Source: Campylobacter concisus
Lineage (GTDB): Bacteria; Campylobacterota; Campylobacteria; Campylobacterales; Campylobacteraceae
Assembly: GCF_015679985.1 (NCBI RefSeq)
Contig: NZ_CP049239.1
Coordinates: forward strand, 744,001-808,000
Direction: 5' to 3'
DNA length: 64,000 nucleotides
Shown here: piece after piece, positions 8,083 to 17,341 of the stretch
How positions within the stretch are numbered: position 1 is the first letter of the stretch
Layout: each line of letters starts with the position of its first letter
Position numbers and translations under genes: made by a program
Notes under the pieces: model-generated
Seen by the model: the letters and a program-made list of their open reading frames with translations, nothing else
What the model was told of the DNA's origin: nothing
Databases searched by the model: none

Positions 8083-9365
8083 TGCACTATTTAGATATAA
8101 GTTTTACATATAAAAATACTGATATTTCAGTTAGAGAAAAGCTTGCATTTGATAGCGATGAGAAAAAAGAGCAAATTTTAAAACTACTAAGATCAAACAA
8201 AAGTATAAACGAATGTATGGTTTTAAACACATGCAACCGCGTTGAGATAATTGCAAGCGTTAGTGATCTAGAAAGTGCAACGACGCATGCGTTTAGATGC
8301 ATGTCTGTATTTTCAGGTGTTTTTGAAGATGAGCTTTATGAGAGGGCTGATATTTATGAAGATAGCGGAGCTGTGCACCACCTCTTTGCCGTGGCAAGCT
8401 CGCTTGATAGCCTAGTCGTCGGCGAGACGCAGATCGTTGGGCAGTTAAAAAATGCTTTTAAATTTGCTTACGATAGCTCAGCTTGCGGCGAACAAATCAG
8501 TAAAATCATCCACTATGCATGTAAATGTGCTGCTAAAGTTAGAAATGAAACTCAAATTTCTAAAAACCCTATCTCTGTTTCAAGCGTTGCTGTGGCAAAA
8601 GCAAAAGAAATTTTTGGCACGCTTGAAGGCAAAACCGCTATCGTCGTAGGAGCTGGCGAAATGGGCGAGCTAGCAGCAAAACACCTAATCTCAAGTGGCG
8701 CAGAGGTGATCATCATAAACAGAAGCTCGGATCGTGTTGAGCAGCTAGTTGATAGCCTGGGTGATAACGCTAGCTGGGATAGCATTTTAAAATTAAAAGA
8801 GTATGTAAATAATTACGATCTGATATTTTCAAGCACCGCGGCCCCGCACGCTATCATCACAAACGCCATAATCGAACCAAGAGAATTTCACAGATACTTT
8901 TTTGATATTGCCGTGCCAAGGGATATTGATCTTATAAATACAGAATTTATTAGTGTCTATACGGTTGATAGTTTAGAGGAGATAGTAAGGAAAAATTTAG
9001 CCCTAAGAGAGGAGCAAGCACAAAAAGCTTATTCGATCGTAGGTCAAGGCACAAGCGAATTTTTAAAAATTTTAAAAGAAGATATGAGTGTGCCACTCAT
9101 AAAATCGATCCGCAAACAAGCTGAAATTTGTGCTAAAAACGAGCTAGAAAAAGCGATAAAAAAAGGATATTTAAAGCATAGTGATTATGAGGAGGCACAA
9201 AAGCTCATTCATCAAGTTTTTAAAGCCTTTTTGCACCAGCCAACGATGAAGCTAAAAAGCCTTGCGGACGAGGAGAGATCTAGCGAGCTTTCAAATGGAG
9301 TTAGATTTTTATTTGATATAAAAGAAGAGCAAAATTTTCAAGTGGGAGATATAGATGAGATTTAG
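8082..9365 (+). CDS. hemA: Glutamyl-tRNA reductase
   Basis: A 427-residue enzyme of the C5 haem pathway that reduces glutamyl-tRNA(Glu) to glutamate-1-semialdehyde with NADPH. The N-terminal catalytic domain holds NTCNRVE with the active-site Cys (about residue 50) and VVGETQIVGQLK. The NADPH domain carries VVGAGEMGELAAKHL, and the C-terminal dimerisation helix spans about residues 310-410. ATG overlaps the upstream stop by one base (TAATG), and the 3' end overlaps proS by 11 bases, giving tight coupling. hemC follows three genes later and hemE lies at 52 kb. Confidence 0.96.
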   Translation: MHYLDISFTYKNTDISVREKLAFDSDEKKEQILKLLRSNKSINECMVLNTCNRVEIIASVSDLESATTHAFRCMSVFSGVFEDELYERADIYEDSGAVHHLFAVASSLDSLVVGETQIVGQLKNAFKFAYDSSACGEQISKIIHYACKCAAKVRNETQISKNPISVSSVAVAKAKEIFGTLEGKTAIVVGAGEMGELAAKHLISSGAEVIIINRSSDRVEQLVDSLGDNASWDSILKLKEYVNNYDLIFSSTAAPHAIITNAIIEPREFHRYFFDIAVPRDIDLINTEFISVYTVDSLEEIVRKNLALREEQAQKAYSIVGQGTSEFLKILKEDMSVPLIKSIRKQAEICAKNELEKAIKKGYLKHSDYEEAQKLIHQVFKAFLHQPTMKLKSLADEERSSELSNGVRFLFDIKEEQNFQVGDIDEI

Positions 9366-11055
9366 TAAATTTTATGCACCAACGACCAAAGAAGCGCCAA
9401 AAGACGCCTCTTTGCCAAGTCATAAATTTTTAATAAGAGGTGGCTTTGTCGAGCAGATAGGCTCAGGTCTTTATAACTATCTACCGCTTGGAAAGATCAT
9501 GCATGAGAAAATTTCTCGTATCGTGCGAGAGGAGATGGATGAGGCTGGTGCGCTAGAGGTGAGCTTTAGCGTGGTTACTTCAGGCGAGCTTTGGAAGCAA
9601 AGTGGTCGCTACAACGTCTTTGGTAAGGAGCTTTTGCGCTTTAAAGATAGAAAAGAAAATGACTTTGTTATAAGCCCTACAAACGAAGAGGCAGCCGTTG
9701 CTTTGGTACGTGGCAAGGTGACTAGCTATAAGCAGTTGCCGCTAAATTTATACCAGATAAATACTAAATTTCGTGACGAAGCAAGGCCACGCTTTGGCTT
9801 GCTAAGAGGACGAGAATTTACGATGAAAGATGCTTATAGCTTTCACTCAAGCAAAGAGGATCTAAAGCGTGAGTTTGACCTTATGGAGGCAACTTATAGT
9901 AAAATTTTCACTCGTTTGGGGCTAAATTTTAGAGCCGTTGAGGCTGATAGTGGAGCTATCGGTGGCAGTGGTAGTAAAGAATTTATGGTGCTTGCAAGTA
10001 ATGGCGAAGATGACATCCTTTGCTGTGAGGCTTGCAAATACGCTGCAAATATAGAGGCTGCTAGAAGAAAAGCTAGAACAACCGATGCTGAAGCACCAGA
10101 GGCTGACGCGGCTAAATTTAAGACACCAGATACAAAGACTATAAAAGGTGTGGCAGAATTTTTCAAAGTTAGCGAGTTTTACTGCATAAAAGCTGTTGTT
10201 AAAAAAGCTATTTATGAAGACAAAGAAGAAGTTGTGGTCTTTTTCGTAAGGGGCGATGACGAGCTTCAAGAGACAAAGGCACAAAATGCTTGCAAGGCAC
10301 TTGAGCTTGTCGATGCTAGCGAAGAAGAGATTATAAAAGCTGGGCTTGTGGCTGGATTTTGCGGGCCAGTTGGGCTAAAAGATGTGAAATTTTACATAGA
10401 CAACGAGCTAAAAGGCGCAAATAATATGATATGTGGTGCCAACGAAAAGGATTACCACTTTGTTGGCGTTAGTGTTAGCGGATTTAACGAAGAGAGATTT
10501 AAAGACCTTGTAAAGGTAAAAGAGGGCGATAAATGCCCAGAGTGTGGCGGAAATTTAAAACTTAGCAAGGGTATAGAAGTTGGTCATATCTTTCAACTAG
10601 GCGATAAATATTCAGCTGCGATGAACGCGACATATCTTGATGAAAATGGTAAAGCTAAGCCATTTTTGATGGGCTGCTACGGTATTGGCATCAGTAGACT
10701 AATAGCCGTAATGATAGAGGCTAGCCACGACGAGAAGGGCTGCATCTGGAAAAAAGAGTGCGCGCCGTTTGATGTCGAGATCATCATTTCAAATTTAAAA
10801 GATGAAGAGGGCGCAAAATTTGCATTTGAGCTTTATGAGAGCCTTAAAAAAGCTGGCGTTAGTGTTATCATCGATGATAGAAACGAGAGATTTGGCGTTA
10901 AGATGAATGATTTTGAGCTTATCGGCTTCCCTTTTGCGTTACTTGTGGGTAAAGAATTTGCAAATGGCAAGGTTGAGTTTATAACAAGAGATGGTTTAAA
11001 CAAAGAAACGATCGGCGCAAACGAGGCTTTTCAAAAAATAAAAGAAAGCTTATGA
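9355..11055 (+). CDS. proS: Prolyl-tRNA synthetase
   Basis: A 566-residue class II aminoacyl-tRNA synthetase of the bacterial type with an insertion (YbaK/INS editing-like) domain. Motif 2 lies in TKFRDEARPRFGLLRGREFTMKDAYSF, and motif 3 in GCYGIGISRLIAVMIE. The central 220-390 region (VAEFFKVSEFYCIKAVVKKAI...) corresponds to the Ala-tRNA(Pro) editing insertion, and the C-terminal anticodon-binding domain starts near residue 465 (CAPFDVEIIISNLKD). It starts inside the end of hemA and overlaps fxsA by four bases. It is somewhat unusual in carrying a CxxC pair in DKCPECGGNLKL, a zinc-knuckle-like element before motif 3 seen in many bacterial ProS. Confidence 0.95.
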   Translation: MRFSKFYAPTTKEAPKDASLPSHKFLIRGGFVEQIGSGLYNYLPLGKIMHEKISRIVREEMDEAGALEVSFSVVTSGELWKQSGRYNVFGKELLRFKDRKENDFVISPTNEEAAVALVRGKVTSYKQLPLNLYQINTKFRDEARPRFGLLRGREFTMKDAYSFHSSKEDLKREFDLMEATYSKIFTRLGLNFRAVEADSGAIGGSGSKEFMVLASNGEDDILCCEACKYAANIEAARRKARTTDAEAPEADAAKFKTPDTKTIKGVAEFFKVSEFYCIKAVVKKAIYEDKEEVVVFFVRGDDELQETKAQNACKALELVDASEEEIIKAGLVAGFCGPVGLKDVKFYIDNELKGANNMICGANEKDYHFVGVSVSGFNEERFKDLVKVKEGDKCPECGGNLKLSKGIEVGHIFQLGDKYSAAMNATYLDENGKAKPFLMGCYGIGISRLIAVMIEASHDEKGCIWKKECAPFDVEIIISNLKDEEGAKFAFELYESLKKAGVSVIIDDRNERFGVKMNDFELIGFPFALLVGKEFANGKVEFITRDGLNKETIGANEAFQKIKESL

Positions 11056-11483
11056 GATTTTTCGCATTTTTATTTTTTTTGATAGAAGCGGTATTTATCT
11101 ATCTTTTTGTTGATAAATTTGGCTTTTTAAACTATTTTCTCGAGGTGCTAGTCTCTGGATTTGTAGGCATTGCACTTCTTTTAAATGCTGGATCTTCTAG
11201 CTTAAATTCGCCTCAAGTGGCGTTTAAGAGCTTTCTTGGCGGAAATCTATTTAGTCAGTTAGGATTTAGTTTTGGCGGAGCGCTGCTCTTTTTACCAGGG
11301 ATTTTGACAGATATTTTTGGTATCGCCGTAGTCGTTTTTTCTTTAGTCTTTAAAAAAAATGCAGCGAAAAATGAGAGCTATCAGGAGTTTAAATTCCAAA
11401 ATTTTAGTGAGCAGGGCAGTAAAAAAGATGATGGCGAGATCATCGATGTTGAGGTCATAGAAGAGCCAGAAAGAGTAAATTAG
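11052..11483 (+). CDS. FxsA-family membrane protein
   Basis: A 143-residue inner-membrane protein. Residues 1-100 contain three to four hydrophobic segments with the FxsA-type pattern (LIEAVFIYLFVDKFG..., LLFLPGILTDIFGI). The C-terminal about 40 residues are soluble and acidic (KKDDGEIIDVEVIEEPERVN). In E. coli, FxsA reduces exclusion of phage T7 by the F plasmid; the cellular role is otherwise obscure. ATG overlaps the stop of proS (ATGA). It belongs to the haem/proS operon. Confidence 0.87.
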   Translation: MRFFAFLFFLIEAVFIYLFVDKFGFLNYFLEVLVSGFVGIALLLNAGSSSLNSPQVAFKSFLGGNLFSQLGFSFGGALLFLPGILTDIFGIAVVVFSLVFKKNAAKNESYQEFKFQNFSEQGSKKDDGEIIDVEVIEEPERVN

Positions 11484-11491
11484 GAGAGATG

Positions 11492-12421
11492 ATGAAAGAG
11501 ATAAAAATAGCAACTAGAAAGAGTATCTTAGCTCTTTGGCAAAGCGAGCATATCAAAGCTAGAATAGAATCAAAACATAACGATATAAAAGTTGAGCTTA
11601 TTGGCATGAAGACAAAGGGCGATGTGATCCTTGATACGCCACTTGCGAAGATCGGCGGTAAGGGGCTTTTTACAAAAGAGCTTGAAGATAGCATGCTAAA
11701 AGGCGAGACTGACATCGCAGTGCATAGCCTAAAAGACGTGCCAGTAGTCTTTCCAGAAGGGCTTAGACTTGCAGCGATTTGCTCACGTGAGGATACTAAA
11801 GATGCGATGATAAGTGAGAAATTTGCTAAATTTAGCGACCTACCGCACGGTGCAAAGGTTGGTACAACGAGCCTGCGCCGCAGGATGCAGCTGCTTATCA
11901 TGAGGCCTGATCTTGAGATCATCTCGCTTCGAGGAAACGTGCAAACTAGACTTAGAAAGCTAAAAGAGGGCGAATTTGACGCGATCATTTTGGCGATGGC
12001 TGGCATAAACCGCCTAAATTTAAAGGCTGAAGTGGCGCACATCTACACATTTGGCTTTGACGAGATGATACCTGCGATGGGTCAGGGTGCTCTTGGTGTC
12101 GAGGCTAGAGATGAGAAGCAAATTTTAGATGAGATCTCTTTTCTAAACGACGAAAATGCAGTTATAGAAACGACTATCGAGCGTGATTTTGTAAGCGTTT
12201 TAGAGGGTGGCTGTCAGGTGCCAATAGGCATAAGTGCAAGGCTAAAAGGTGATGAAATTTCTATCGATGCGATCGTTGGCCTGCCTGATGGAAGCGAGTA
12301 TATAAAAGATAGCTTAAAGACTAGCAAAGATAAATTTCAAAGCATCGGCAAAGAGCTAGCGCATAAATTTATAGAAAAAGGGGCGAGAGAGCTTTTAAAG
12401 CGCGCTGAAGAGATGGCGTAA
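11492..12421 (+). CDS. hemC: Porphobilinogen deaminase (hydroxymethylbilane synthase)
   Basis: About 309 residues. It condenses four porphobilinogens to hydroxymethylbilane in haem synthesis. The dipyrromethane cofactor Cys is in EGGCQVPIG, the catalytic Asp region in DIAVHSLKDVP, and substrate-binding arginines in GTTSLRRRMQL and ISLRGNVQTRLRKL. Two tandem ATGs (11489, 11492) lie after TAGGAGAG; I list the second because the GGAG spacing (about 7) suits it, and use of the first would only add one Met. It is separated from fxsA by 5-8 bases. Confidence 0.95.
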   Translation: MKEIKIATRKSILALWQSEHIKARIESKHNDIKVELIGMKTKGDVILDTPLAKIGGKGLFTKELEDSMLKGETDIAVHSLKDVPVVFPEGLRLAAICSREDTKDAMISEKFAKFSDLPHGAKVGTTSLRRRMQLLIMRPDLEIISLRGNVQTRLRKLKEGEFDAIILAMAGINRLNLKAEVAHIYTFGFDEMIPAMGQGALGVEARDEKQILDEISFLNDENAVIETTIERDFVSVLEGGCQVPIGISARLKGDEISIDAIVGLPDGSEYIKDSLKTSKDKFQSIGKELAHKFIEKGARELLKRAEEMA

Positions 12422-12423
12422 GC

Positions 12424-12789
12424 GTGTTTTTGCTAAATTTTAAAGCAAAAGCCATAAGTGCTACAAAAAATAGCAAAGACAACTACTATATGATCGGTCT
12501 TGCAGACGACAAATATGACTACAAAAACTACATAATCTTTCAAAGACCGATCAAACTAAAAAAGGGCGACGACGAAAACGCCGAGATAAACGGCCTATAC
12601 GCCGAGTGCAATGGCGACATTTGCTACAACGCTTGCAATCGGGTGAAGATCACTGATAAGAGTATCATTTTTGAGGTGCAAGATAGTCTTATTTGCGTAG
12701 ATGTCGAGGGTGTAAAGCTTAATGAGCGCTTTATGAAATACTGCAAAGAGATATTTGGCGAACTACTAAAATGTAGCATATCGAAGTAA
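12424..12789 (+). CDS. Probable Imm10-like immunity protein
   Basis: A 121-residue protein starting at GTG 12424, three bases after the stop of hemC. The opening FKAKAISATKNSKDNYYMIGLADDKYD followed by KNYIIFQRPI matches, by my recollection, the characteristic start of the Imm10 family (alpha+beta immunity proteins of polymorphic toxin systems, typically '...ltiglADdeydp.nYlilQr...'). CNGDICYNACNRVKIT fits the later cysteine/glycine strand of that family. No toxin gene is adjacent; hemC and ubiD, which I recall as neighbours in C. jejuni, are separated here by this gene and 0.3 kb of unrecognised sequence. It may therefore be an orphan immunity gene. No signal peptide; it would be cytoplasmic. 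Confidence 0.65.
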   Translation: MFLLNFKAKAISATKNSKDNYYMIGLADDKYDYKNYIIFQRPIKLKKGDDENAEINGLYAECNGDICYNACNRVKITDKSIIFEVQDSLICVDVEGVKLNERFMKYCKEIFGELLKCSISK

Positions 12790-13118
12790 TTAAAAAAATT
12801 ACTGCCGTTTTCAAAACTGCGATGGCATCAGTGTTTAACCTAACAAAAAATTTGCAATGAATTACTTTGAAAAGACGTAAGTATGCCGGCCATGTGCGGC
12901 TGTGTGTTGAGCGCAAGTTTGCGGACGTTATGACAATGGAGTATAACTTAGTGCTTGCGTCTATTTAAACGGCGAGCAACATCGTAAAGACTGCGTCCAA
13001 AACAGCGATTGATACTCTGATAGCTATCGGTGCGTGCGGTAAATAATAGCCATCCGCTTTGCTTCGCCTTTTTCAGCTATTTTTGGCTAAAATCGCCCAA
13101 AAATCAAAAAGGCGAAAT
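12790..13118. other. Intergenic region of unknown content between the Imm10-like gene and ubiD
   Basis: About 330 bases with a slightly more balanced base composition than its surroundings. Short open stretches (for example TASNIVKTASKTAIDTL, 12971-13021) can be read, but each is interrupted by stops and has no ribosome binding site, so they could be remnants of an inserted gene. The last 60 bases carry GGCTAAAATCGCCC (-10-like TAAAAT) and probably the ubiD promoter. I see no RNA gene. Confidence 0.4.
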
Positions 13119-14927
13119 ATGGACTACATCAAGCTTTTAAAAGAAAATAATCTACTTCGCGTCATCGACGAGCCAACAGATATTGATCTTGAGATCGCGC
13201 ACACAAGCTATATCGAGGTCAAGCGCGAGGGTTCGCAAGCGCTACTTTTTAAAAACCCAGTTTGCAAAAAAACTGGGCGTAAATTTGCCCCAGTGCTTAC
13301 AAATATCTATGGCTCAAAACGTGCGCTTGAGCTTATCTTTGGGCTAAAGCCTGATGAGATCGCAGAAGAGATAGAAAAGCTTTTAAAGCCTAAAAAGCCA
13401 GAGAATTTCAAAGAAAAGCTTGATTTTTTAGCCTATCTTTTTAGCATGAGAAAAATTTTTACTAAGAGATTAAAAGGTGAGGGTGAGTGCCAGCAGGTGA
13501 AACTTATAGGTGAGGATGCTGATTTGCTATCGCTTCCAGCACTAAAGACATGGCCGTATGATGGCGGTGCTTTTATTACAATGGGACAGGTTTATACGCA
13601 AAGCTTGGATGGAAATTTGCAAAATTTAGGCATGTATAGACTGCAAATTTATGATAAAAATCACCTTGGCATGCACTGGCAGATCCACAAAGACGGCGCA
13701 AATTTCTTTCACGAGTACAAGCGTGCAGGCAAAAAAATGCCAGTCTCTGTAGCTATTGGTGGCGATCCACTCTACATCTGGTGTGGGCAAGCACCACTTC
13801 CAAAGGGAATTTTTGAACTTTTGCTTTATGGTTTTATCCGTAAAGAGCCAGCCAAACTTGTAAAATCCTTAACGAATGAAATTTACGTCCCGCACGATGC
13901 AGACTACGTAATAGAGGGCTTTGTGGATACGGCTAAGTGTGAGCTTGAGGGGCCGTTTGGTGATCATACTGGCTTTTATACTCCTATCGAGCCTTTTCCG
14001 GTAATGGATGTAACGGCGATAACTAGCAAGTGTGAGCCTATATTTCATGCGACTGTGGTTGGGAAGCCACCACTTGAGGATAAGTATATGGGCTGGGCGA
14101 CTGAGCGGGTTTTTTTGCCACTTTTGCGAACGACCGTGCCTGAATTACTGGACTACAATATGCCTGAAAATGGCGTCTTTCACAACCTAATCTTAGCCAA
14201 GATAAATACGCTCTATCCCGCGCACGCCAAGCAGGCCATGCACGCATTTTGGGGTGTTGGGCAGATGAGCTTTGTAAAACATGCTATTTTTGTTGGAGCC
14301 GATGCGCCTGAGCTTAAAGATTATGATGAATTTACTAGCTTTGTTTTAAATCGTTTTGGTAGCCAGAGTGTGCTAATAAGCCAAGGCGTGTGCGATCAGC
14401 TTGATCATGCTAGTCCAAATTCGTGTTTTGGTGGCAAACTCGGCGTAGATGCAACGCAGGACTTTTGTAAATTTAACCCTATGGTTTTAAGCGACAGCGA
14501 GCTTTTGGCTAAGTTTCAAAGTATATCGCCAAATGTAAAAGAGCTTAAGCAGTTTAAAACGGATACTAAAACGCCTATTTGTGTGGTGAAATTTGAAAAA
14601 GATTGTGTGGTAAAAGAGCTTTTTGACAAGCTTTTGACATTTAGAGAATTTTTCAAACTCCTTATCGTTGTGGATATGCAAAATCACCTTGAAAACCCAT
14701 ATATGCTACTTTGGCGTGTGACAAATAATATCGATGCTTTACGTGATATTTTCATAGATGGTGAAAATTTCTGCGTAGATGCCACTAGCAAAGATGAGCG
14801 CGAAGGATATACTAGAGGCTGGCCGCTACAAACGGATTGTGACCGCGAAGTAGTTGTTGATCTAATTAAACGCGGCATAGTAAAAGACGAGCCAGAGTTA
14901 TTTAAAAAATTTGAAATATTTGGCTAG
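13119..14927 (+). CDS. UbiD-family (menaquinone-pathway) decarboxylase
   Basis: A 602-residue UbiD-type prenylated-FMN-dependent decarboxylase. Characteristic stretches are NIYGSKRALELIFG near the start, GMYRLQIYDKNHLGMHWQIHKDGA, the metal/cofactor region VEGFVDTAKCELEGPFGDHTGFY with the E(x4)E-type acidic residues, and EGYTRGWPLQTDCD. Campylobacter makes menaquinone by the futalosine route, where UbiD homologues (MqnL) act on 1,4-dihydroxy-6-naphthoate, so this is more likely mqnL than ubiD; that is inference. I start it at ATG 13119 after AAAGGCG; an upstream in-frame ATG at 13059 lies in promoter-like sequence. It is a neighbour of a prenyl synthase, another quinone-pathway gene, at 7.2 kb. 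Confidence 0.9.
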   Translation: MDYIKLLKENNLLRVIDEPTDIDLEIAHTSYIEVKREGSQALLFKNPVCKKTGRKFAPVLTNIYGSKRALELIFGLKPDEIAEEIEKLLKPKKPENFKEKLDFLAYLFSMRKIFTKRLKGEGECQQVKLIGEDADLLSLPALKTWPYDGGAFITMGQVYTQSLDGNLQNLGMYRLQIYDKNHLGMHWQIHKDGANFFHEYKRAGKKMPVSVAIGGDPLYIWCGQAPLPKGIFELLLYGFIRKEPAKLVKSLTNEIYVPHDADYVIEGFVDTAKCELEGPFGDHTGFYTPIEPFPVMDVTAITSKCEPIFHATVVGKPPLEDKYMGWATERVFLPLLRTTVPELLDYNMPENGVFHNLILAKINTLYPAHAKQAMHAFWGVGQMSFVKHAIFVGADAPELKDYDEFTSFVLNRFGSQSVLISQGVCDQLDHASPNSCFGGKLGVDATQDFCKFNPMVLSDSELLAKFQSISPNVKELKQFKTDTKTPICVVKFEKDCVVKELFDKLLTFREFFKLLIVVDMQNHLENPYMLLWRVTNNIDALRDIFIDGENFCVDATSKDEREGYTRGWPLQTDCDREVVVDLIKRGIVKDEPELFKKFEIFG

Positions 14928-15018
14928 CTTTGAGGGGCTCAAGTAAATTTATAAATTTTGCTTTTTGCTGCGGATTTGAAATTTTTAATAAGACTTGCTT
15001 AATCAAATGCTAGTGAAT

Positions 15019-15043
15019 AGCTTTTAGACTAGGTCTAAAAGCT
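15019..15043. terminator. Bidirectional hairpin between ubiD and ppk
   Basis: Perfect 11 bp stem AGCTTTTAGAC / GTCTAAAAGCT with a TAG loop, followed by TAATTTATTTTT on the + strand. It sits between the convergent decarboxylase and polyphosphate kinase genes. Confidence 0.8.
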
Positions 15044-15053
15044 TAATTTATTT

Positions 15054-17150
15054 TTAGCTCTCTTTTAAGAGCTTGCTTGCGAGCATATCGGCTTTTGCTT
15101 TATCTGTATCTTTTTTTACGGATTTGTAAATTTTAGATATATAATTTTCCAAAACTTCGTGGCAAGATATTACTTTTTCATTTTCACTTCTTGCTACTTT
15201 TACGTATTCGCCGCTATTTTGTAGCTCAAAAGCTAGGTCATTATCGCTTAGCTGAAGCTCTAAAATTTCAAGTAGTCTCTCTTGAAGTCTTGGCTCAAAA
15301 ATAGGTGTCATAAGCTCCAAGCGACGCTCTAGATTTCTTGGCATCCAGTCAGCACTTGAGATGTAAATTTTTGGATTGGCGTGCTTGAAATATAAAATTC
15401 TAGCGTGCTCTAAGTATTTGCCGATTATTGAGCGAACTTTTATATTTTCGCTTTTGCCTTTTATGCCAGGCCTTAGTCCGCACACACCACGAACTATAAG
15501 ATCGATCTTCACACCTGCGTTTGATGCGCGGCTAAGCTCATTTATCACATCTTCATCGATTAGTGCATTCATTTTGGCGATGATCCTACCCTCGCTGCCT
15601 TTGCTTGCCTCTACTCTTATCTTTTCGATGATACGCTCTTTTATCTGAAAAGGCGACATGCTAAGAGCGTTTAGACGGCGATTTTTATTATATCCTGAGA
15701 GGATGTGAAAAAACGAAGTCGTATCTTGGCTAAATTCTTCTTTGCTCGTAAATAGACTAACGTCAGTATAAATTTTAGCCGAACTGCCGTTGTAGTTGCC
15801 TGTGCCAAAGTGCATATAAAATTTAAGCTTATCGCCGATTTGGCGGATGACCTGGCTAACTTTTGCATGCACCTTAAAACCTGTGATGCCATATATCACG
15901 TGCGCCCCAGCGTCTTCAAGCGCCTTTGCCCAGTGTAGGTTATTTTCTTCATCAAACCTTGCTTTTAGCTCAACCATCGCAGTTACTTGCTTGCCATCAC
16001 TTGCGGCGTCTATTAGACTTTGAATTATTGGCGAGCTTTTATCGACTCTATAAAGTGTCATTCGAATAGATATGACTTTTGGATCTTTGCTAGCTTCTTT
16101 GATAAAGCTTACAACTGGATCAAAGCTCTCAAATGGATGCACTAGCAGCACATCTTCTTTATCTATGGCGTCAAATACAGATATACCATTGCCAAATGGT
16201 GGTAGCGTTTTTGGAACATAAGGTGCATTTGCCAGGTGGGTAAAATTTTTGCTTCCAGCTATCTCCCAAAGTGAGCTAAGAGTGAGCGGAATGCTTGAAA
16301 AATAGACATCTTTATGAAAAATTTTCATATGAAAATTTAAGAAGTCCAAGATGTCAGTATCTACGTTTTTATCGATTTGCATACGAACAAAAGCCCCTTT
16401 TCTTCGAAGCTTTAGTCCTTGCTCAAGTATCATCATAAAATCATCCGCTTCTTCTTCTTCGATGACGATATCAGCGTTTCTCGTCACTCTAAAAGCAGCC
16501 GAACTAAGCAGCTTATACCCTGGAAAAATTTCTTCTGCATGGCGATGCACGATCGTTTCAATCGGCACAAAAACATTGCTACTTGGCTGTGTAAAGCGTG
16601 GCAAGACTCTTGAAATTCTTATCATGCCGTATTTTAAAATTTCTGGATGTTCGATATCAGCAAGCTTAACGGCAAGAGAGAAGCTAAGGTTGTTTAGGTG
16701 CGGAAATGGATGAGTCGCATCGACAGCGATAGGCACGATGACTGGCAAGATATTTGAGAAAAAGTATTCGTCGCATTTTTGCTTCAAACTATCATCAAGC
16801 TCGTCATAATTTTTTATAAAAAGCCCCTCTTTGCTAAGAGCATTTACTGTTTTTTTATAGTGATCTTCTACTAAATTTTGCTCATTTTGTAGATATTTTC
16901 TAATCTCTCTTAGCTGATCAAGTGGGCTCATGCCATCGCCACTGCTCGTAGTAGCTCCAGCTGCGAAAAGCTGCTTTAAGCCAGCAACTCTGATCATATA
17001 AAACTCGTCTAGATTTGTCATATAAATGGCTATAAATTTTAGCTTTTCAAGTAAAGGAATTTCCTTTTCACACTGAGCGAGCACCCTTGAATTAAAGCGT
17101 AGCCAGCTTAATTCTCGGTTTATAAAAAGAGTTTCATTTTCGCTCATCAT
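15054..17150 (-). CDS. ppk: Polyphosphate kinase 1
   Basis: A 698-residue PPK1 that reversibly polymerises the gamma phosphate of ATP into inorganic polyphosphate. N domain: [19 protein letters not shown]. Head domain: about residues 110-320. C1 domain: [13 protein letters not shown], then [13 protein letters not shown], and C2 domain: [12 protein letters not shown]. The His in KVHAK and the His in EHARI are the conserved pair involved in autophosphorylation and catalysis. HFGTGNYN is the conserved ATP-site loop. Start ATGATG after AAGGAGAAG. In C. jejuni, PPK1 supports stress survival and virulence. Confidence 0.96.
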   Translation of the reverse strand: MMSENETLFINRELSWLRFNSRVLAQCEKEIPLLEKLKFIAIYMTNLDEFYMIRVAGLKQLFAAGATTSSGDGMSPLDQLREIRKYLQNEQNLVEDHYKKTVNALSKEGLFIKNYDELDDSLKQKCDEYFFSNILPVIVPIAVDATHPFPHLNNLSFSLAVKLADIEHPEILKYGMIRISRVLPRFTQPSSNVFVPIETIVHRHAEEIFPGYKLLSSAAFRVTRNADIVIEEEEADDFMMILEQGLKLRRKGAFVRMQIDKNVDTDILDFLNFHMKIFHKDVYFSSIPLTLSSLWEIAGSKNFTHLANAPYVPKTLPPFGNGISVFDAIDKEDVLLVHPFESFDPVVSFIKEASKDPKVISIRMTLYRVDKSSPIIQSLIDAASDGKQVTAMVELKARFDEENNLHWAKALEDAGAHVIYGITGFKVHAKVSQVIRQIGDKLKFYMHFGTGNYNGSSAKIYTDVSLFTSKEEFSQDTTSFFHILSGYNKNRRLNALSMSPFQIKERIIEKIRVEASKGSEGRIIAKMNALIDEDVINELSRASNAGVKIDLIVRGVCGLRPGIKGKSENIKVRSIIGKYLEHARILYFKHANPKIYISSADWMPRNLERRLELMTPIFEPRLQERLLEILELQLSDNDLAFELQNSGEYVKVARSENEKVISCHEVLENYISKIYKSVKKDTDKAKADMLASKLLKES

Positions 17151-17260
17151 CTTCTCCTTGTGCGTTTTTGAGTTATTTTATGATATGTGCGGTTATAAAG
17201 TTCTTACTTTATTTAAAATTTTGGTTACAATAAGCCAAAACTTAAATTTAAAGGCTTGTT

Positions 17261-17341
17261 ATGTCTGATTATGTGATATTAGTTGGTATCTTTTTAGTGG
17301 CAGTCGTTGTTTTTGCGCTTATTAAAAAGATATCGTTTTAG
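17261..17341 (+). CDS. Possible 26-residue single-span membrane peptide
   Basis: ATG at 17261 with AAAGGC nine bases upstream opens a 26-residue frame ending TAG 17339-17341. It encodes MSDYVILVGIFLVAVVVF and then ALIKKISF: an ideal hydrophobic helix with a basic end, typical of small bacterial membrane peptides. It is on the strand opposite its neighbours, in the 0.19 kb gap between ppk and the Nudix gene, and its stop overlaps the 3' end of the Nudix gene by four bases. Too short for statistical support; conservation would decide. Confidence 0.45.
   Translation: MSDYVILVGIFLVAVVVFALIKKISF

Noticed and set aside
12731-12916. 61-residue minus-strand frame at the end of the Imm10-like gene
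   Set aside because: Overlaps a better-supported gene, no ribosome binding site, low-complexity composition.
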